A DNA stretch of 64,000 nt from Pseudobacter ginsenosidimutans (GTDB lineage Bacteria > Bacteroidota > Bacteroidia > Chitinophagales > Chitinophagaceae): NCBI RefSeq assembly GCF_007970185.1, contig NZ_CP042431.1, positions 5,952,001 to 6,016,000 on the forward strand, read 5' to 3'. The notes beneath the pieces were generated by a model that worked only from the letters and a program-made list of their open reading frames with translations, ran no database searches and was not told the DNA's origin. Below are positions 1 to 8,706 of the stretch, piece after piece. Positions within the stretch are counted from its first letter, which is position 1, and each line of letters starts with the position of its first letter. Position numbers and translations under genes: made by a program.

Positions 1-218
1 ATCAATGCAAAAGCTCCTGCCATCCATTTGTCTGAGCCGGAATAACTCATCGCATAGCCAGGATTGACCTGAATTTGCGGCCCCATAATACCAATAAAGA
101 AACTACCGATCATCAAGGCCACGGAAAGGGAATATTCGGCTTTGAACATACCTGCCACGGCAATGGAGAATAAGGCAAGGGACAATAAGATCTTAATTAC
201 TCGTAGAAATGAATTCAT
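1..218 (-). CDS. Membrane protein, partial (3' end outside window)
   Basis: An open frame reads leftwards from an ATG at 216-218 and runs off the window edge, giving 72 residues. The first 25 residues (MNSFLRVIKILLSLALFSIA...) are hydrophobic, followed by a second hydrophobic stretch (about residues 31-47), so this is a membrane protein with at least two helices. It is divergent from the Crp-like regulator that starts at 322, so the 100 nt between them may carry promoters for both and the regulator may control it. I do not recognise the family from this fragment. Confidence 0.6.
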   Translation of the reverse strand, partial: MNSFLRVIKILLSLALFSIAVAGMFKAEYSLSVALMIGSFFIGIMGPQIQVNPGYAMSYSGSDKWMAGAFAL

Positions 219-321
219 GTTGTGAACGCATAGGATTGGGCTAAAGATAATAAATTGCTGCAATTGCAGGTATACTTCGGAATCCTCCGTCTTCTCTGTA
301 TATTTATAGTAAACCCGATCC

Positions 322-906
322 ATGCACCATTATCACGATATACTGTTTGATTATATCTCCCTGATAATCGATATTCCTGAGCACGACAGAGCACAATGCC
401 GCGAAACATTCAAGCCCTTAAGGGTGGCCAGGGATACCATGCTGGAAGTAGCCGGTAAGATCCCTGTGAATCATAATTTCATAGTCTCAGGATTCATGAG
501 GAAGTTTTATATCAATGATAAAGGGGAGGAGGTAACTGTTGACCTGAACAATGGCCCCAGGTTCTTTACTTCCTATTACCATTTTGTGAACCAGACCAGC
601 TCCCATGAATATCTCCATTGCATCACGGATTGCGAATTACTCCGGATCTCCAAAACCGATGCAGACCGTACAGCCAAAACCAGCATAACACAAAAGGACT
701 ACACCATCAGGTTGTTTGAGCAGATCCAGGAAGAAGACAGGCAACGGATGAATGACCTGGCCACGCTTACAGCTGAACAGCGGTATGTGAAACTCATGAA
801 AGGATCCCCGGAAATCATCAAACATGTTCCACTTAAATTCATTGCTTCCTATCTTGGAATAAAACCTGAAAGCCTTAGCAGGATCAGGCGAGAGATCATT
901 TCTTAA
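322..906 (+). CDS. Crp/Fnr family transcriptional regulator
   Basis: A 194-residue protein with the layout of Bacteroidota Crp/Fnr-like regulators: an N-terminal cyclic-nucleotide-binding-like beta roll (about residues 10-115, with FIVSGFMRKFYIND and the following acidic strand) and a C-terminal helix-turn-helix (about 145-194, ending HVPLKFIASYLGIKPESLSR, the recognition-helix pattern of this family). It presumably senses a small ligand and acts on nearby promoters. It lies divergent from a partial membrane gene and 58 nt before a DUF2306 membrane gene, both plausible targets. There are no cysteine clusters of the Fnr type, so an iron-sulfur sensor is unlikely. The ligand cannot be predicted. 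Confidence 0.85.
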   Translation: MHHYHDILFDYISLIIDIPEHDRAQCRETFKPLRVARDTMLEVAGKIPVNHNFIVSGFMRKFYINDKGEEVTVDLNNGPRFFTSYYHFVNQTSSHEYLHCITDCELLRISKTDADRTAKTSITQKDYTIRLFEQIQEEDRQRMNDLATLTAEQRYVKLMKGSPEIIKHVPLKFIASYLGIKPESLSRIRREIIS

Positions 907-964
907 CAATTGTTAGGTGGGAATCATATTGTTGAAATTAACTTTAAGCAATCACTTCAACGAT

Positions 965-1765
965 ATGAGAATACCCCGATCTGCAGCCTTACACCTGCTT
1001 AAGTATATTACACGATTTTGGTTTGTGGTAACTTTTCTGGGACAGTTGATGTTCGCCTGGTATATCCTGATGGTCTATTACAGATCTACTGCCCTGGGTA
1101 ATCTGGAAAAATGGAATTCCGTTAATCCTCATTTCTACATTAAAGGCGATATTACCGGGAATCTGATCTTTGGGGTCCATGTGGCCCTGGCCGCCATCAT
1201 CACCATCCTTGGACCACTGCAATTGATTGATCAGCTCCGGAGGAAAGCTCCCCGGTTTCACAGGATCAGCGGCAGGATCTATATTTTTTCAGCATTCCTG
1301 ATCAGTATTGCTGGTTTGTATCTCGCCTGGGTAAGAGGAACAGTTGGAGGATTGTTCAGCGCCATCACAATCTCCATCAATGCGCTGATCATTATTGTAT
1401 GCGCTTACTTTACGATCCGCTATGCCATACAAAGGAAGATCCATTTGCATAACCAATGGGCAGTACACCTTTTATTGGGAGTGAGCGGTGTTTGGCTGTT
1501 TCGTGTATTTTTCATGCTATGGATGCTTATTCACCAGGCCCCTGTGGGTTTTGATCCGGAAACCTTTACCGGGCCCTTCCTGTATGCACTGGGAATATTT
1601 GTTTATATTCTCCCACAGGGGATAGTGGCTTTATACTTCAGAGCGAAATTCTCAAAATGGTCCTATAAGAAATATGCTTTTTCGATTTTACTTTTTGTTC
1701 TTACGATCGGCATTGCAGCAGGTACAGCAGGTGCCATGATGGGAATGTGGCTTCCGAGGATTTGA
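965..1765 (+). CDS. DUF2306 domain membrane protein
   Basis: A polytopic membrane protein of 266 residues with about seven hydrophobic segments. The segment order and conserved histidines (GVHVALAAIITILGPLQ, FHRISGRIYIF, HLHNQWAVHLLLG) match the DUF2306 family, whose function is unknown. An upstream GTG at 917 would add 16 residues, but the ATG at 965 (MRIPRSAALHLLKY) starts directly before the first membrane segment and is preferred. It follows the Crp-like regulator by 58 nt on the same strand and may be cotranscribed with it or controlled by it (inference). Confidence 0.8.
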   Translation: MRIPRSAALHLLKYITRFWFVVTFLGQLMFAWYILMVYYRSTALGNLEKWNSVNPHFYIKGDITGNLIFGVHVALAAIITILGPLQLIDQLRRKAPRFHRISGRIYIFSAFLISIAGLYLAWVRGTVGGLFSAITISINALIIIVCAYFTIRYAIQRKIHLHNQWAVHLLLGVSGVWLFRVFFMLWMLIHQAPVGFDPETFTGPFLYALGIFVYILPQGIVALYFRAKFSKWSYKKYAFSILLFVLTIGIAAGTAGAMMGMWLPRI

Positions 1766-1825
1766 TATTGGATGAGTTTTGTATATTTGGAACTAAGGTC
1801 TAACAACCCCAAATCAACTTATTCC

Positions 1826-4393
1826 ATGAAAATCTTTTCCTTCCTCCTGCTCATCTTCCCATTCATCTTCTTTAGCTGTAATACACACTCTGTACCAAAA
1901 GGCATGCAGCGTACAGATCAACAGCATTATGCCGATGATAAATTCAGTGAAGCATTTTTGTGGAAAGATCAGGGAAAGGATATACTGGTATTTCACGAAT
2001 ACCTGAAAGGAACGGGAGACTCCATACTGCGTACCTCGTACTACCCGGCAAATGAATTGCTCGTAAAAATGAAAAAGGGGAAAACCCTGAATGACCTTAA
2101 TCAATTCAAGGATCTCATAAAAAAAGAAACAGGAAATGAGTTCACTGTCTTTGACAGTCTGACCAAAAGGGATCTGTATGCAATAAGATTTAATGGTGAT
2201 GATTTAGTAGACCTGAAAGGGCTGAAGACCTGGTTCAGCGATACAACTATTTTCCTGTATTCAGAGCCGAACTACCTGTATTTCAACCAGAGTAACCAGT
2301 TTGGCTGCCCGGTAGATATTACACAATGGGGGCTGCAAAACAAAGCCGTCATCATCAACTCGGTTACCGGCGCTTATGATGCGGATGCGGATGGGATTGA
2401 AGCCATTTCACGTTTCAAATATGGGAGAGAAACAAAAACTACTGTACTGGTGGGCGTTATAGATGGAGGCGCCAATATCTATCATCCCGCACTTACCGCA
2501 TCACTTTTTGTAAATGAAAAAGAAATTGCCGGCAACGGTAAAGATGATGATGGCAATGGATACAAAGATGATATTCACGGTTGGAATTTTGCCTCCAATA
2601 ATATGAGCCTGGTAGACAATAAAGGACATGGCACCCATGTAACAGGCATCATTACAGCCAATCCTACTTCCGTTTCATGGGTTACCGGGGCCTTCCCCGG
2701 AGTGAAAGTACTGATCTGTAAAACCACGGAAGATACTTCTCATTCCAATATGGCCCTGGTGAAAGCCCTGAACTATGCTGCCGAAATGAAATGTGATGTG
2801 ATCAATATGTCGCTCGGATCCTATTCCTTCAATCAGTCACTGGCGGATGAAGTGAAAGCAACAATAGCTAAAAACATTGTGGTGGTTGCAGCATCAGGCA
2901 ACGATGGAAAAGATATATTTCAATACCGCGTATACCCTGCAACGTTACCCAATGTGATCTCTGTATCTGCCAGTAATCACAAAGACGAGCTCGCTTATTT
3001 TTCGAATTATCATGCAGCAGAAGCTCACCTGGCGGCGCCGGGCGAAGCGATCTATTCAACAATACCCGGAGGATATGGATGGAAAAATGGCACTTCCATG
3101 GCAGCGCCTCTTGTTACTGCAACTGCTGCTATGATCCGAAGCCTTTATCCCAATGAGAAAGTATTATCGGTAAGACAAAGGCTGTATGGCGGAGCTGACC
3201 GGATACCCCAACTGGTGAATAAAGTACTGATGGGAAACAGGCTGAACATTTACAAATCGATCTTTCAACCATTGGAGACCTTTGATGCCAATGGTACACC
3301 ATACAGTCAGCAGGTTGTTAACGGAAGAATGCGTGAATCGTTAACCCCTTATGCCAATTCCGGAGACCCCGGCATCGATGGAAAAAGTTTCGAAACGGCT
3401 TATACCATCGCAAATATCAAGCAGCTGATGAACATCAGGGATGAAGACCTGAACGCGCATTTCAGGATCATGAATAATCTGGACTGGCATGGGTTACACC
3501 CCAATTACAGGGAACCATTTCAAAAAACCTTTAATGGTGTTATCTACGGTCAGGGTTATTCCATTGTGAACTTCGACTATCAAAGCGCATACCCTGCTGG
3601 CTTGTTCCTTCGCCTTGGCCGCAATGCAAGTATTTCAAACCTGAAACTTAGTGGCGTTGATCTTAAAGGCAGGGAAAATGTAGGCGCCCTTGCTTCAGTA
3701 ATGGAAGGCGGCATCATCAATAATGTGCAGGTGGAAGGGAAAATCACTGGCAATGAAAATGTAGGTGGCATCATCGGGAATTGTATGGGTGGTCAGATCC
3801 TCAACTCTTATTTTGAAGGAGTAATTGAAGTGGGTCGTTACGGAGGCGGCATTGCAGGGACTAACCGGGCGCAATTAAGCAGATGTCATGTACAGGCACG
3901 GATAAATGCCTTGCAATGGGCCGGAGGGATTGCAGGCAATACTTCAGGCAGTTTGCTTGAAGAATGTTTTGCGAATGTGCAATTGGCCGGCACACAAAAT
4001 TCAGAAGGTTTGGCTGGCCTGGTGGGCAACTGTGTCAATTCGGATATCCGTAATTGTTATTCAGAGGGTAACATAAAATCTTCAAAAACAGGTGCAGGAC
4101 TGATTGGTCATATCCGAAGAACGGCAGTAGTGAATTGTTATTCCTTATGTGAAGTATCGCTCACACCCGGTAGTGGCGGGCTTCTGGGTGATGGACTGGA
4201 ATTCAATATTCAAAAAAGCTATTTTGCACATGGTAACCTGTCCGGAATAGGTGGTATAGCCAAAAGCCAGAGCGAAATGAAAATGAAAGAAACTTTTGCA
4301 GGCTGGTGGGGGCCCGGAGTCAACTGGACGATGATCAATAATTTTAGTCCCGGCCTTGCGCTTATTCCAAGATCATTAACCTCTTCATACTAA
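1826..4393 (+). CDS. Subtilisin-like (S8) serine protease lipoprotein with GLUG repeats
   Basis: An 855-residue exported protease. The ATG at 1826 is chosen because it begins a lipoprotein signal (MKIFSFLLLIFPFIFFSC) with the lipobox cysteine at residue 18; the frame remains open upstream to 1772 without a signal. The catalytic triad is visible: Asp213 in VGVIDGGAN, His268 in GHGTHVTGI and Ser424 in NGTSMAAP, with the oxyanion Asn in AASGNDG. Residues of about 30-170 precede the catalytic domain as a propeptide-like region. The C-terminal third (about 590-800) has repeated glycine-rich units such as ENVGALASVMEGG and ENVGGIIGNCMGG, the GLUG motif of surface proteins, forming a probable beta helix for adhesion or substrate binding. 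It is probably anchored in the outer membrane; substrates are unknown. Confidence 0.88.
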   Translation: MKIFSFLLLIFPFIFFSCNTHSVPKGMQRTDQQHYADDKFSEAFLWKDQGKDILVFHEYLKGTGDSILRTSYYPANELLVKMKKGKTLNDLNQFKDLIKKETGNEFTVFDSLTKRDLYAIRFNGDDLVDLKGLKTWFSDTTIFLYSEPNYLYFNQSNQFGCPVDITQWGLQNKAVIINSVTGAYDADADGIEAISRFKYGRETKTTVLVGVIDGGANIYHPALTASLFVNEKEIAGNGKDDDGNGYKDDIHGWNFASNNMSLVDNKGHGTHVTGIITANPTSVSWVTGAFPGVKVLICKTTEDTSHSNMALVKALNYAAEMKCDVINMSLGSYSFNQSLADEVKATIAKNIVVVAASGNDGKDIFQYRVYPATLPNVISVSASNHKDELAYFSNYHAAEAHLAAPGEAIYSTIPGGYGWKNGTSMAAPLVTATAAMIRSLYPNEKVLSVRQRLYGGADRIPQLVNKVLMGNRLNIYKSIFQPLETFDANGTPYSQQVVNGRMRESLTPYANSGDPGIDGKSFETAYTIANIKQLMNIRDEDLNAHFRIMNNLDWHGLHPNYREPFQKTFNGVIYGQGYSIVNFDYQSAYPAGLFLRLGRNASISNLKLSGVDLKGRENVGALASVMEGGIINNVQVEGKITGNENVGGIIGNCMGGQILNSYFEGVIEVGRYGGGIAGTNRAQLSRCHVQARINALQWAGGIAGNTSGSLLEECFANVQLAGTQNSEGLAGLVGNCVNSDIRNCYSEGNIKSSKTGAGLIGHIRRTAVVNCYSLCEVSLTPGSGGLLGDGLEFNIQKSYFAHGNLSGIGGIAKSQSEMKMKETFAGWWGPGVNWTMINNFSPGLALIPRSLTSSY

Positions 4394-4430
4394 TGATGGA
4401 AAAAACTTACAATCAGAAGGCTGCAGTACC

Positions 4431-4796
4431 ATGGATCTGCAACCTGAACCAATGAATGCCGGTGATGAGCGGGTGATATGGAATTTTGGCACATTGACCG
4501 CTACCGGCTATTTTGAAGCACGTGATATCAAAGTAACCATTACTTCGGAAGGACTGGTAACGATCGCCTTTCAATTTGTGTCGTTGAATAAGCGATCGGT
4601 AACAAAACATCCGGGTTTCAAGGTCACCCTAAAAGACAGGCAGGGCGATGTGCTGGTGGACTGGTTATCGGGAACCCAGCCATTTACCTGTAATACCAAT
4701 ATCGCTTATTCCAAATCGGCCAGCTTTCCCGGAATTTATACCAGTATTTTTTATGGTAGTATATTAGCAACGCAGTTTGATTACAGGCCTTGTTGA
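4431..4796 (+). CDS. Hypothetical protein
   Basis: A 121-residue protein, not recognised. It follows the subtilase by 37 nt on the same strand. The start MDLQPEPMNAG is assumed; an ATG at 4396 in another frame hits a stop after 19 codons. The body is beta-strand-rich (VIWNFGTLTATGYFEA, KVTITSEGLVTIAFQFVSL) and has no signal peptide or membrane segment. The residues look like a small beta sandwich, but no family can be assigned. It ends 22 nt before the convergent nuclease-like gene. Confidence 0.55.
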   Translation: MDLQPEPMNAGDERVIWNFGTLTATGYFEARDIKVTITSEGLVTIAFQFVSLNKRSVTKHPGFKVTLKDRQGDVLVDWLSGTQPFTCNTNIAYSKSASFPGIYTSIFYGSILATQFDYRPC

Positions 4797-4817
4797 GCAG
4801 GTTACATCAATTGTAAG

Positions 4818-6011
4818 CTACTCCTTCAGATATTGTTTTATCTCTTTGATATTTACAGAGGGAATAAAATCCTGGCTTTCATATAAGGCAACAACATCAT
4901 CTGTGTTCACCAGGTCCAGCTCGGTAACATGAGTTGATCCTTTGCCCGCTTTCCATGCGCCTTCCCAGATGGAAGCGAGATAATACGCGCCATATACAAA
5001 TATTTCCGCCATGGCTTCTGCGCCAACTTTCTCCCACATTTTTTCCGCAGTGGCGGCATCGCCCATTCCCTGCTGATCCCTGAACTTATATACTACATCC
5101 ACCAGCTTCCGCGGAGGCACCAGTTTGAATGTTTTCTTCATCATTTCCACTGTTGCTCCGGCAGCTTCCTTTCCTTTTGTAATGGGAAGGATGGTTTTGA
5201 AACCGGTTTCCTTACTGCGGGTACGCGCCAACGGTAGTATGTCTCCAATGAACTTATTGATCATGGTGGTTTCGAAAATCGAGTGTACATGTTCCCCTTT
5301 TTTTGTGCCGTTTGGCAAAGGCTCACCATCGAACATGTAAGAAATATGGAGAGGCTGGCAGGCATCGCCAACATAGTGCGATAAAATACCCGCTGCTGTT
5401 ACAAAGCCGGTGGCATCTCCCAGTTCTGCATATTCTTTCATGGCATCGAAGAACTGCCAGATGCGGAAGGGTAGGATACCTTTGCTTTTATCCATTACTG
5501 CCGGATCGGTGTAATAACCCAACCATTCTTCCGGCGTCAGGAATTTCATATTATCATACTTGCCTTTACAATAGTCAAGCAGGGTTTTACCATCTGAATC
5601 TTTTTTGTCCATATCCGCAAAATGGTTGGGACTTTCCTTTCCTCTTTTGATCCCTGCAATTTTGCTTTTCCAGACAAGGTCCGGCACATCGGCCAGGGGT
5701 ACAAACCCGAATTCCTGTTTCATTCTTTTAAGGCCACTGTCGATGTCTTTGATGTTGAGATCATCGTAACCAAAAGTGATCACTTCAAGGTTGGCCAGGA
5801 GCAGGGATTTTAGTTTTTGATTCTTTACCATCTGGCAGGCGAGATGAGCGATAGAGAAATGTCCGAGTTTCCCCCAGGTATAATCATTGTCGAGGTTCCA
5901 GCCGCGGACCAGGTCCACTTCCAATGCCCTGAGCACATTGCTCAGACAGGTAGCCAGTCCGTAAGCTCCTTTGGTTACGCCATTGCCATCGATGAATGTA
6001 TGCTGACCCAC
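4818..6011 (-). CDS. S1/P1-nuclease-like domain; downstream half of a frameshifted protease-nuclease protein
   Basis: A 397-codon frame whose body resembles the S1/P1 nuclease and zinc phospholipase C fold. The pattern LSHYVGDACQPLHISYMFDG followed by GEHVHSIFE matches the zinc-ligand pattern (HxxGDxxQPLH, then a spaced HxH-type segment) of that family, and GKLGHFSIAHLACQ supplies an early histidine. The only start is a GTG at 6011 inside the upstream protease gene. Adding one G to a GGG run (6007-6009) joins the upstream frame smoothly as ...AVQW-GQHTFIDGNG..., so this is best read as the C-terminal half of one protein of about 760 residues. Without the correction it would lack a natural start. 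Activity (nuclease or lipase) is inferred from the fold only. Confidence 0.6.
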   Translation of the reverse strand: MGQHTFIDGNGVTKGAYGLATCLSNVLRALEVDLVRGWNLDNDYTWGKLGHFSIAHLACQMVKNQKLKSLLLANLEVITFGYDDLNIKDIDSGLKRMKQEFGFVPLADVPDLVWKSKIAGIKRGKESPNHFADMDKKDSDGKTLLDYCKGKYDNMKFLTPEEWLGYYTDPAVMDKSKGILPFRIWQFFDAMKEYAELGDATGFVTAAGILSHYVGDACQPLHISYMFDGEPLPNGTKKGEHVHSIFETTMINKFIGDILPLARTRSKETGFKTILPITKGKEAAGATVEMMKKTFKLVPPRKLVDVVYKFRDQQGMGDAATAEKMWEKVGAEAMAEIFVYGAYYLASIWEGAWKAGKGSTHVTELDLVNTDDVVALYESQDFIPSVNIKEIKQYLKE

Positions 6012-7108
6012 TGCACTGCAATGGGCATGAGTACCTTTGTATTTTCTTTTTTATCGCCATTGCTCTCTTCTGTTTCCAGCAACCAAAGCGCGCCTGAATC
6101 CCCCTGTTTGGTTTCGATGCCGGGCTGACCGCTGCCGGTTCTTGGACCGATCAGGAAATCAGAAGCATATTCATATCCGCCTACTGATTTGAAACGATAG
6201 AAGAGCGCTGCAATTTCTCCTTCCATTTTTCCTGATACCGCACCGAATCCAACAACGCGGCTGCCGATCAGTTTCAGTGTAAAGTTCTGTGAATTGAGAT
6301 CAGCAAGCTTGCCATACTGGCCGATCTTCTCCAGGCCAAAAACATCCGTCCTCCACATCCTGATATCATCTATCTCTATCAATCCAATATCGGAATTGAT
6401 GTACAGGTTCTTACTGCTCCATTCGGGGTACACTGCATCGAATGGCATATTCCCGAGATTCCTGCCGCTGCTTTTGCCGATAGGAGTCAATACTCCTTTT
6501 AATCGTGTATAGATCACCGTTCCTTCATCGCCGGCAACATGCCTGTTGGTGAGAGCGTAGTATTTATTTCCATTTGTTACTATGCAGGTGATGGTGGCAA
6601 TGCGCTGTACGCCCTGAGATTCCACTATCAGCGGAAATCCGCCGCTGATCAGGTTATTGGGGAAAGTGATCTCAGTGCCAATGGGAATGATTTCCACTCT
6701 TCCATCTTTGGGAGCTTCAACAACGCAGATGGGAACAATCTTGCCATCCGGCATATACACATTCTTCGGCACGATCTCATTCAGGTTCTCATACTTACTG
6801 AGCTCTTCATCTTTCATCCATTCTTTTACAAAGACGAGGATGCAGGGCCATGAATACTGCCTTACTTCCGAGTTCTGCAAAGTTTTGGGGCCACGGTTAG
6901 GCATATTCGAAACAGTATTATATGTCTTTTCCCAGGGCAGGGGATCAGTCTTCCTGATCCTGTACCTGCCAATTGCCGTGGCGATAACATTCTTTTTATT
7001 CAGCAGGTGGAAATGGAACATTTCCCTGGCCCGGATCAGGTCTGTAAGCGACAGATCATTGAAATCCCTGTCGGGCGATAACACTTCATTTTTGTTGATG
7101 ATGAACAT
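5975..7108 (-). CDS. Trypsin-like serine protease domain; upstream half of a frameshifted protein
   Basis: A 377-codon frame starting at an ATG at 7108. A trypsin-like triad is readable: His190 in ALTNRHVAGDEG, Asp240 in NSDIGLIEIDD and Ser338 in KQGDSGALW. There is no signal peptide, so it is likely cytoplasmic. The last 10 codons (after ...MPIAVQW) are out-of-frame sequence ending in a stop; the correct continuation is in the overlapping nuclease-like frame. See the frameshift finding. The first 130 residues are of unknown fold. A protease fused to a hydrolase domain without secretion signal suggests a regulated effector, which is inference. Confidence 0.65.
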   Translation of the reverse strand: MFIINKNEVLSPDRDFNDLSLTDLIRAREMFHFHLLNKKNVIATAIGRYRIRKTDPLPWEKTYNTVSNMPNRGPKTLQNSEVRQYSWPCILVFVKEWMKDEELSKYENLNEIVPKNVYMPDGKIVPICVVEAPKDGRVEIIPIGTEITFPNNLISGGFPLIVESQGVQRIATITCIVTNGNKYYALTNRHVAGDEGTVIYTRLKGVLTPIGKSSGRNLGNMPFDAVYPEWSSKNLYINSDIGLIEIDDIRMWRTDVFGLEKIGQYGKLADLNSQNFTLKLIGSRVVGFGAVSGKMEGEIAALFYRFKSVGGYEYASDFLIGPRTGSGQPGIETKQGDSGALWLLETEESNGDKKENTKVLMPIAVQWVSIHSSMAMA

Positions 7109-7256
7109 AGATGTTGGTTTAATGGACGGGAGGCTTCAATCAGGGAAGGATGTGATGAGGACAATACAAGTATAGCCATAATTTGTCCGCGGGGAAAGGG
7201 TGTTTTCCCGGTATGTTGGAGGTCTTAATACCCGGGTAACATTATTAAAGGTGTAC

Positions 7257-7817
7257 TCAGGGCATTACAGTGAGCAGGGAAAAGAAAAGATGGCTGAATT
7301 TCTTCACTTCGCCTCTCACCATTTTGTTGGCGAGATAGAGCTGCTTGATCACAACGGATTTGGAAAGCCCAAGCGCTGCGGCAATCTCATCCAGGGATCT
7401 GTCCTGGAACACACTCATTTCATAAATGATGCGCTGCCTTTCCGGAAGGCGTGCAATGGCGCGGAGCGCGTATTCATAGAATTCCTTGCTTTCGAGCGGG
7501 TTCATACCGGAAGGTTCAGGATCCGCGCTGGTGGCGGTTTCTCGCTCCTGCCTGGCGCGGTTGCTCTTGTGCAGGTCCAGCAACCTGTTGCGGGCCATAC
7601 GGAACAAATATTGAGGAAGGGAACGAACGGCTGTAAGCGATTCCCGTTTAGCCCAGAGTTTGAGGAAAATGTCCTGTATCACTTCATCGGGATCTTCCAC
7701 CATCCGGAAGGGCTGCAGATAACGATGCAGCAGTGGCTGGTATCTTTTGTACAGCAACTGGAAAGCAGTCATGCTGCCTGCTGCGAGCTGTTGTACCAGT
7801 TCTTCGTCCAGGGGCAT
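7257..7817 (-). CDS. ECF-type RNA polymerase sigma factor (FecI-like)
   Basis: A 186-residue sigma factor. The start at 7817 (MPLDEELVQQL) is preferred; the frame stays open to 7937 but the extra 40 residues do not look coding. Region 2 is residues about 20-85 (DPDEVIQDIFLKLW, FRMARNRLLDLHKSN) and region 4 is about 125-175 (LPERQRIIYEMSVFQDRSLDEIAAALGLS). Such factors redirect RNA polymerase to a small regulon, usually with a FecR anti-sigma and TonB receptor beside them in this phylum. None is adjacent here, so it is an orphan. It ends near a LytTR gene on the same strand, 148 nt away. Confidence 0.88.
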   Translation of the reverse strand: MPLDEELVQQLAAGSMTAFQLLYKRYQPLLHRYLQPFRMVEDPDEVIQDIFLKLWAKRESLTAVRSLPQYLFRMARNRLLDLHKSNRARQERETATSADPEPSGMNPLESKEFYEYALRAIARLPERQRIIYEMSVFQDRSLDEIAAALGLSKSVVIKQLYLANKMVRGEVKKFSHLFFSLLTVMP

Positions 7818-7965
7818 GGGGGCTTCATTGACCGTATGTGAACGTTCATGCTGCAATGCGTATCCGGTTTTACTTGAGTGTGAAAACAGGTGGTTTAATG
7901 GGCGGACAAGATCGTGATGGGCTGTAAACTTAATCAATACAGGTGTAACGTAAAACTTTTGTTCA

Positions 7966-8706
7966 TCAGGCTTTCAGCCTGTTCAGCTGCTTGAAAAAGT
8001 TCTCAGCATAAGTGCTTCCCACAGGAATGATGGTGCTGCCGATATGGATCTCCTGCCTTTCCACTGAATTGATCTTATCCATCGCTACCAGGTAGGATTT
8101 GTGTACACGCAGGAAACGATTGGGAGGCAATGCCTCTTCCAATTGTTTCATGCTTTGCAAAGTGATGATGCGCTGGGCGCGGGTGTGAATGGAAAGATAA
8201 TTCTTCAATCCTTCCACATACAAAATGTCATCCAGTTCCACTCTTACCATTTTCGTTTCCACTTTTACAAAAATGTAACCGCCTGTGCCAGGATACAGGT
8301 CCGGCGTGGCCGGCAGCCTGTCTGTAGGGTTGGCGATCTTCCAGGCTTTTTCCACGGCGCGATAGAATCTTTCAAAGGAGATAGGCTTCAGCAGATAGTC
8401 CACCACATTGTATTCGAATCCATCGAAAGCATATTCCTGGAAGGCGGATGTGATGATCACCTGCGCGCGATTCTGCAGCAGTTGCATGAATTGCACGCCA
8501 TTGAGCTGCGGCATCTGGATATCGAGAAAGATAAGGTCAACAGGCTGCTGATTGAACTGTATCAGGGCTTCCAGCGGATTCGTATTCACGCCTGCCAGTT
8601 TCAGGAAGGGCACACGGCTGATATGGTCTTCCAGCAGTTTAATGGCCAGTGGCTCATCGTCTATCACCAGGCAGTTCAGCATCCTTATCTCATTTGTTGG
8701 GCTCAT
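7966..8706 (-). CDS. LytTR family response regulator (pair 1)
   Basis: A 246-residue two-component regulator: receiver domain (about 9-125) with the acidic pocket LVIDDEPLA, phospho-acceptor Asp in FLDIQMPQLNG and TSAFQEYAFDGFE, then a LytTR DNA-binding domain (about 145-246, LYVEGLKNYLSIH, RFLRVHKSYLVAMDKI). The start overlaps the stop of the kinase by four bases (ATGA), implying translational coupling. An internal Met at residue 9 is an alternative start. It is likely phosphorylated by the adjacent kinase and controls genes with direct-repeat operators; targets are unknown. Confidence 0.88.
   Translation of the reverse strand: MSPTNEIRMLNCLVIDDEPLAIKLLEDHISRVPFLKLAGVNTNPLEALIQFNQQPVDLIFLDIQMPQLNGVQFMQLLQNRAQVIITSAFQEYAFDGFEYNVVDYLLKPISFERFYRAVEKAWKIANPTDRLPATPDLYPGTGGYIFVKVETKMVRVELDDILYVEGLKNYLSIHTRAQRIITLQSMKQLEEALPPNRFLRVHKSYLVAMDKINSVERQEIHIGSTIIPVGSTYAENFFKQLNRLKA

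Noticed and set aside
917-964. Upstream GTG start for the DUF2306 gene
   Set aside because: It adds 16 residues with no conserved feature; the ATG at 965 begins just before the first membrane segment.
7818-7937. 40-residue N-terminal extension of the sigma factor
   Set aside because: The sequence has no sigma-region character; the Met at 7817 fits the family start.
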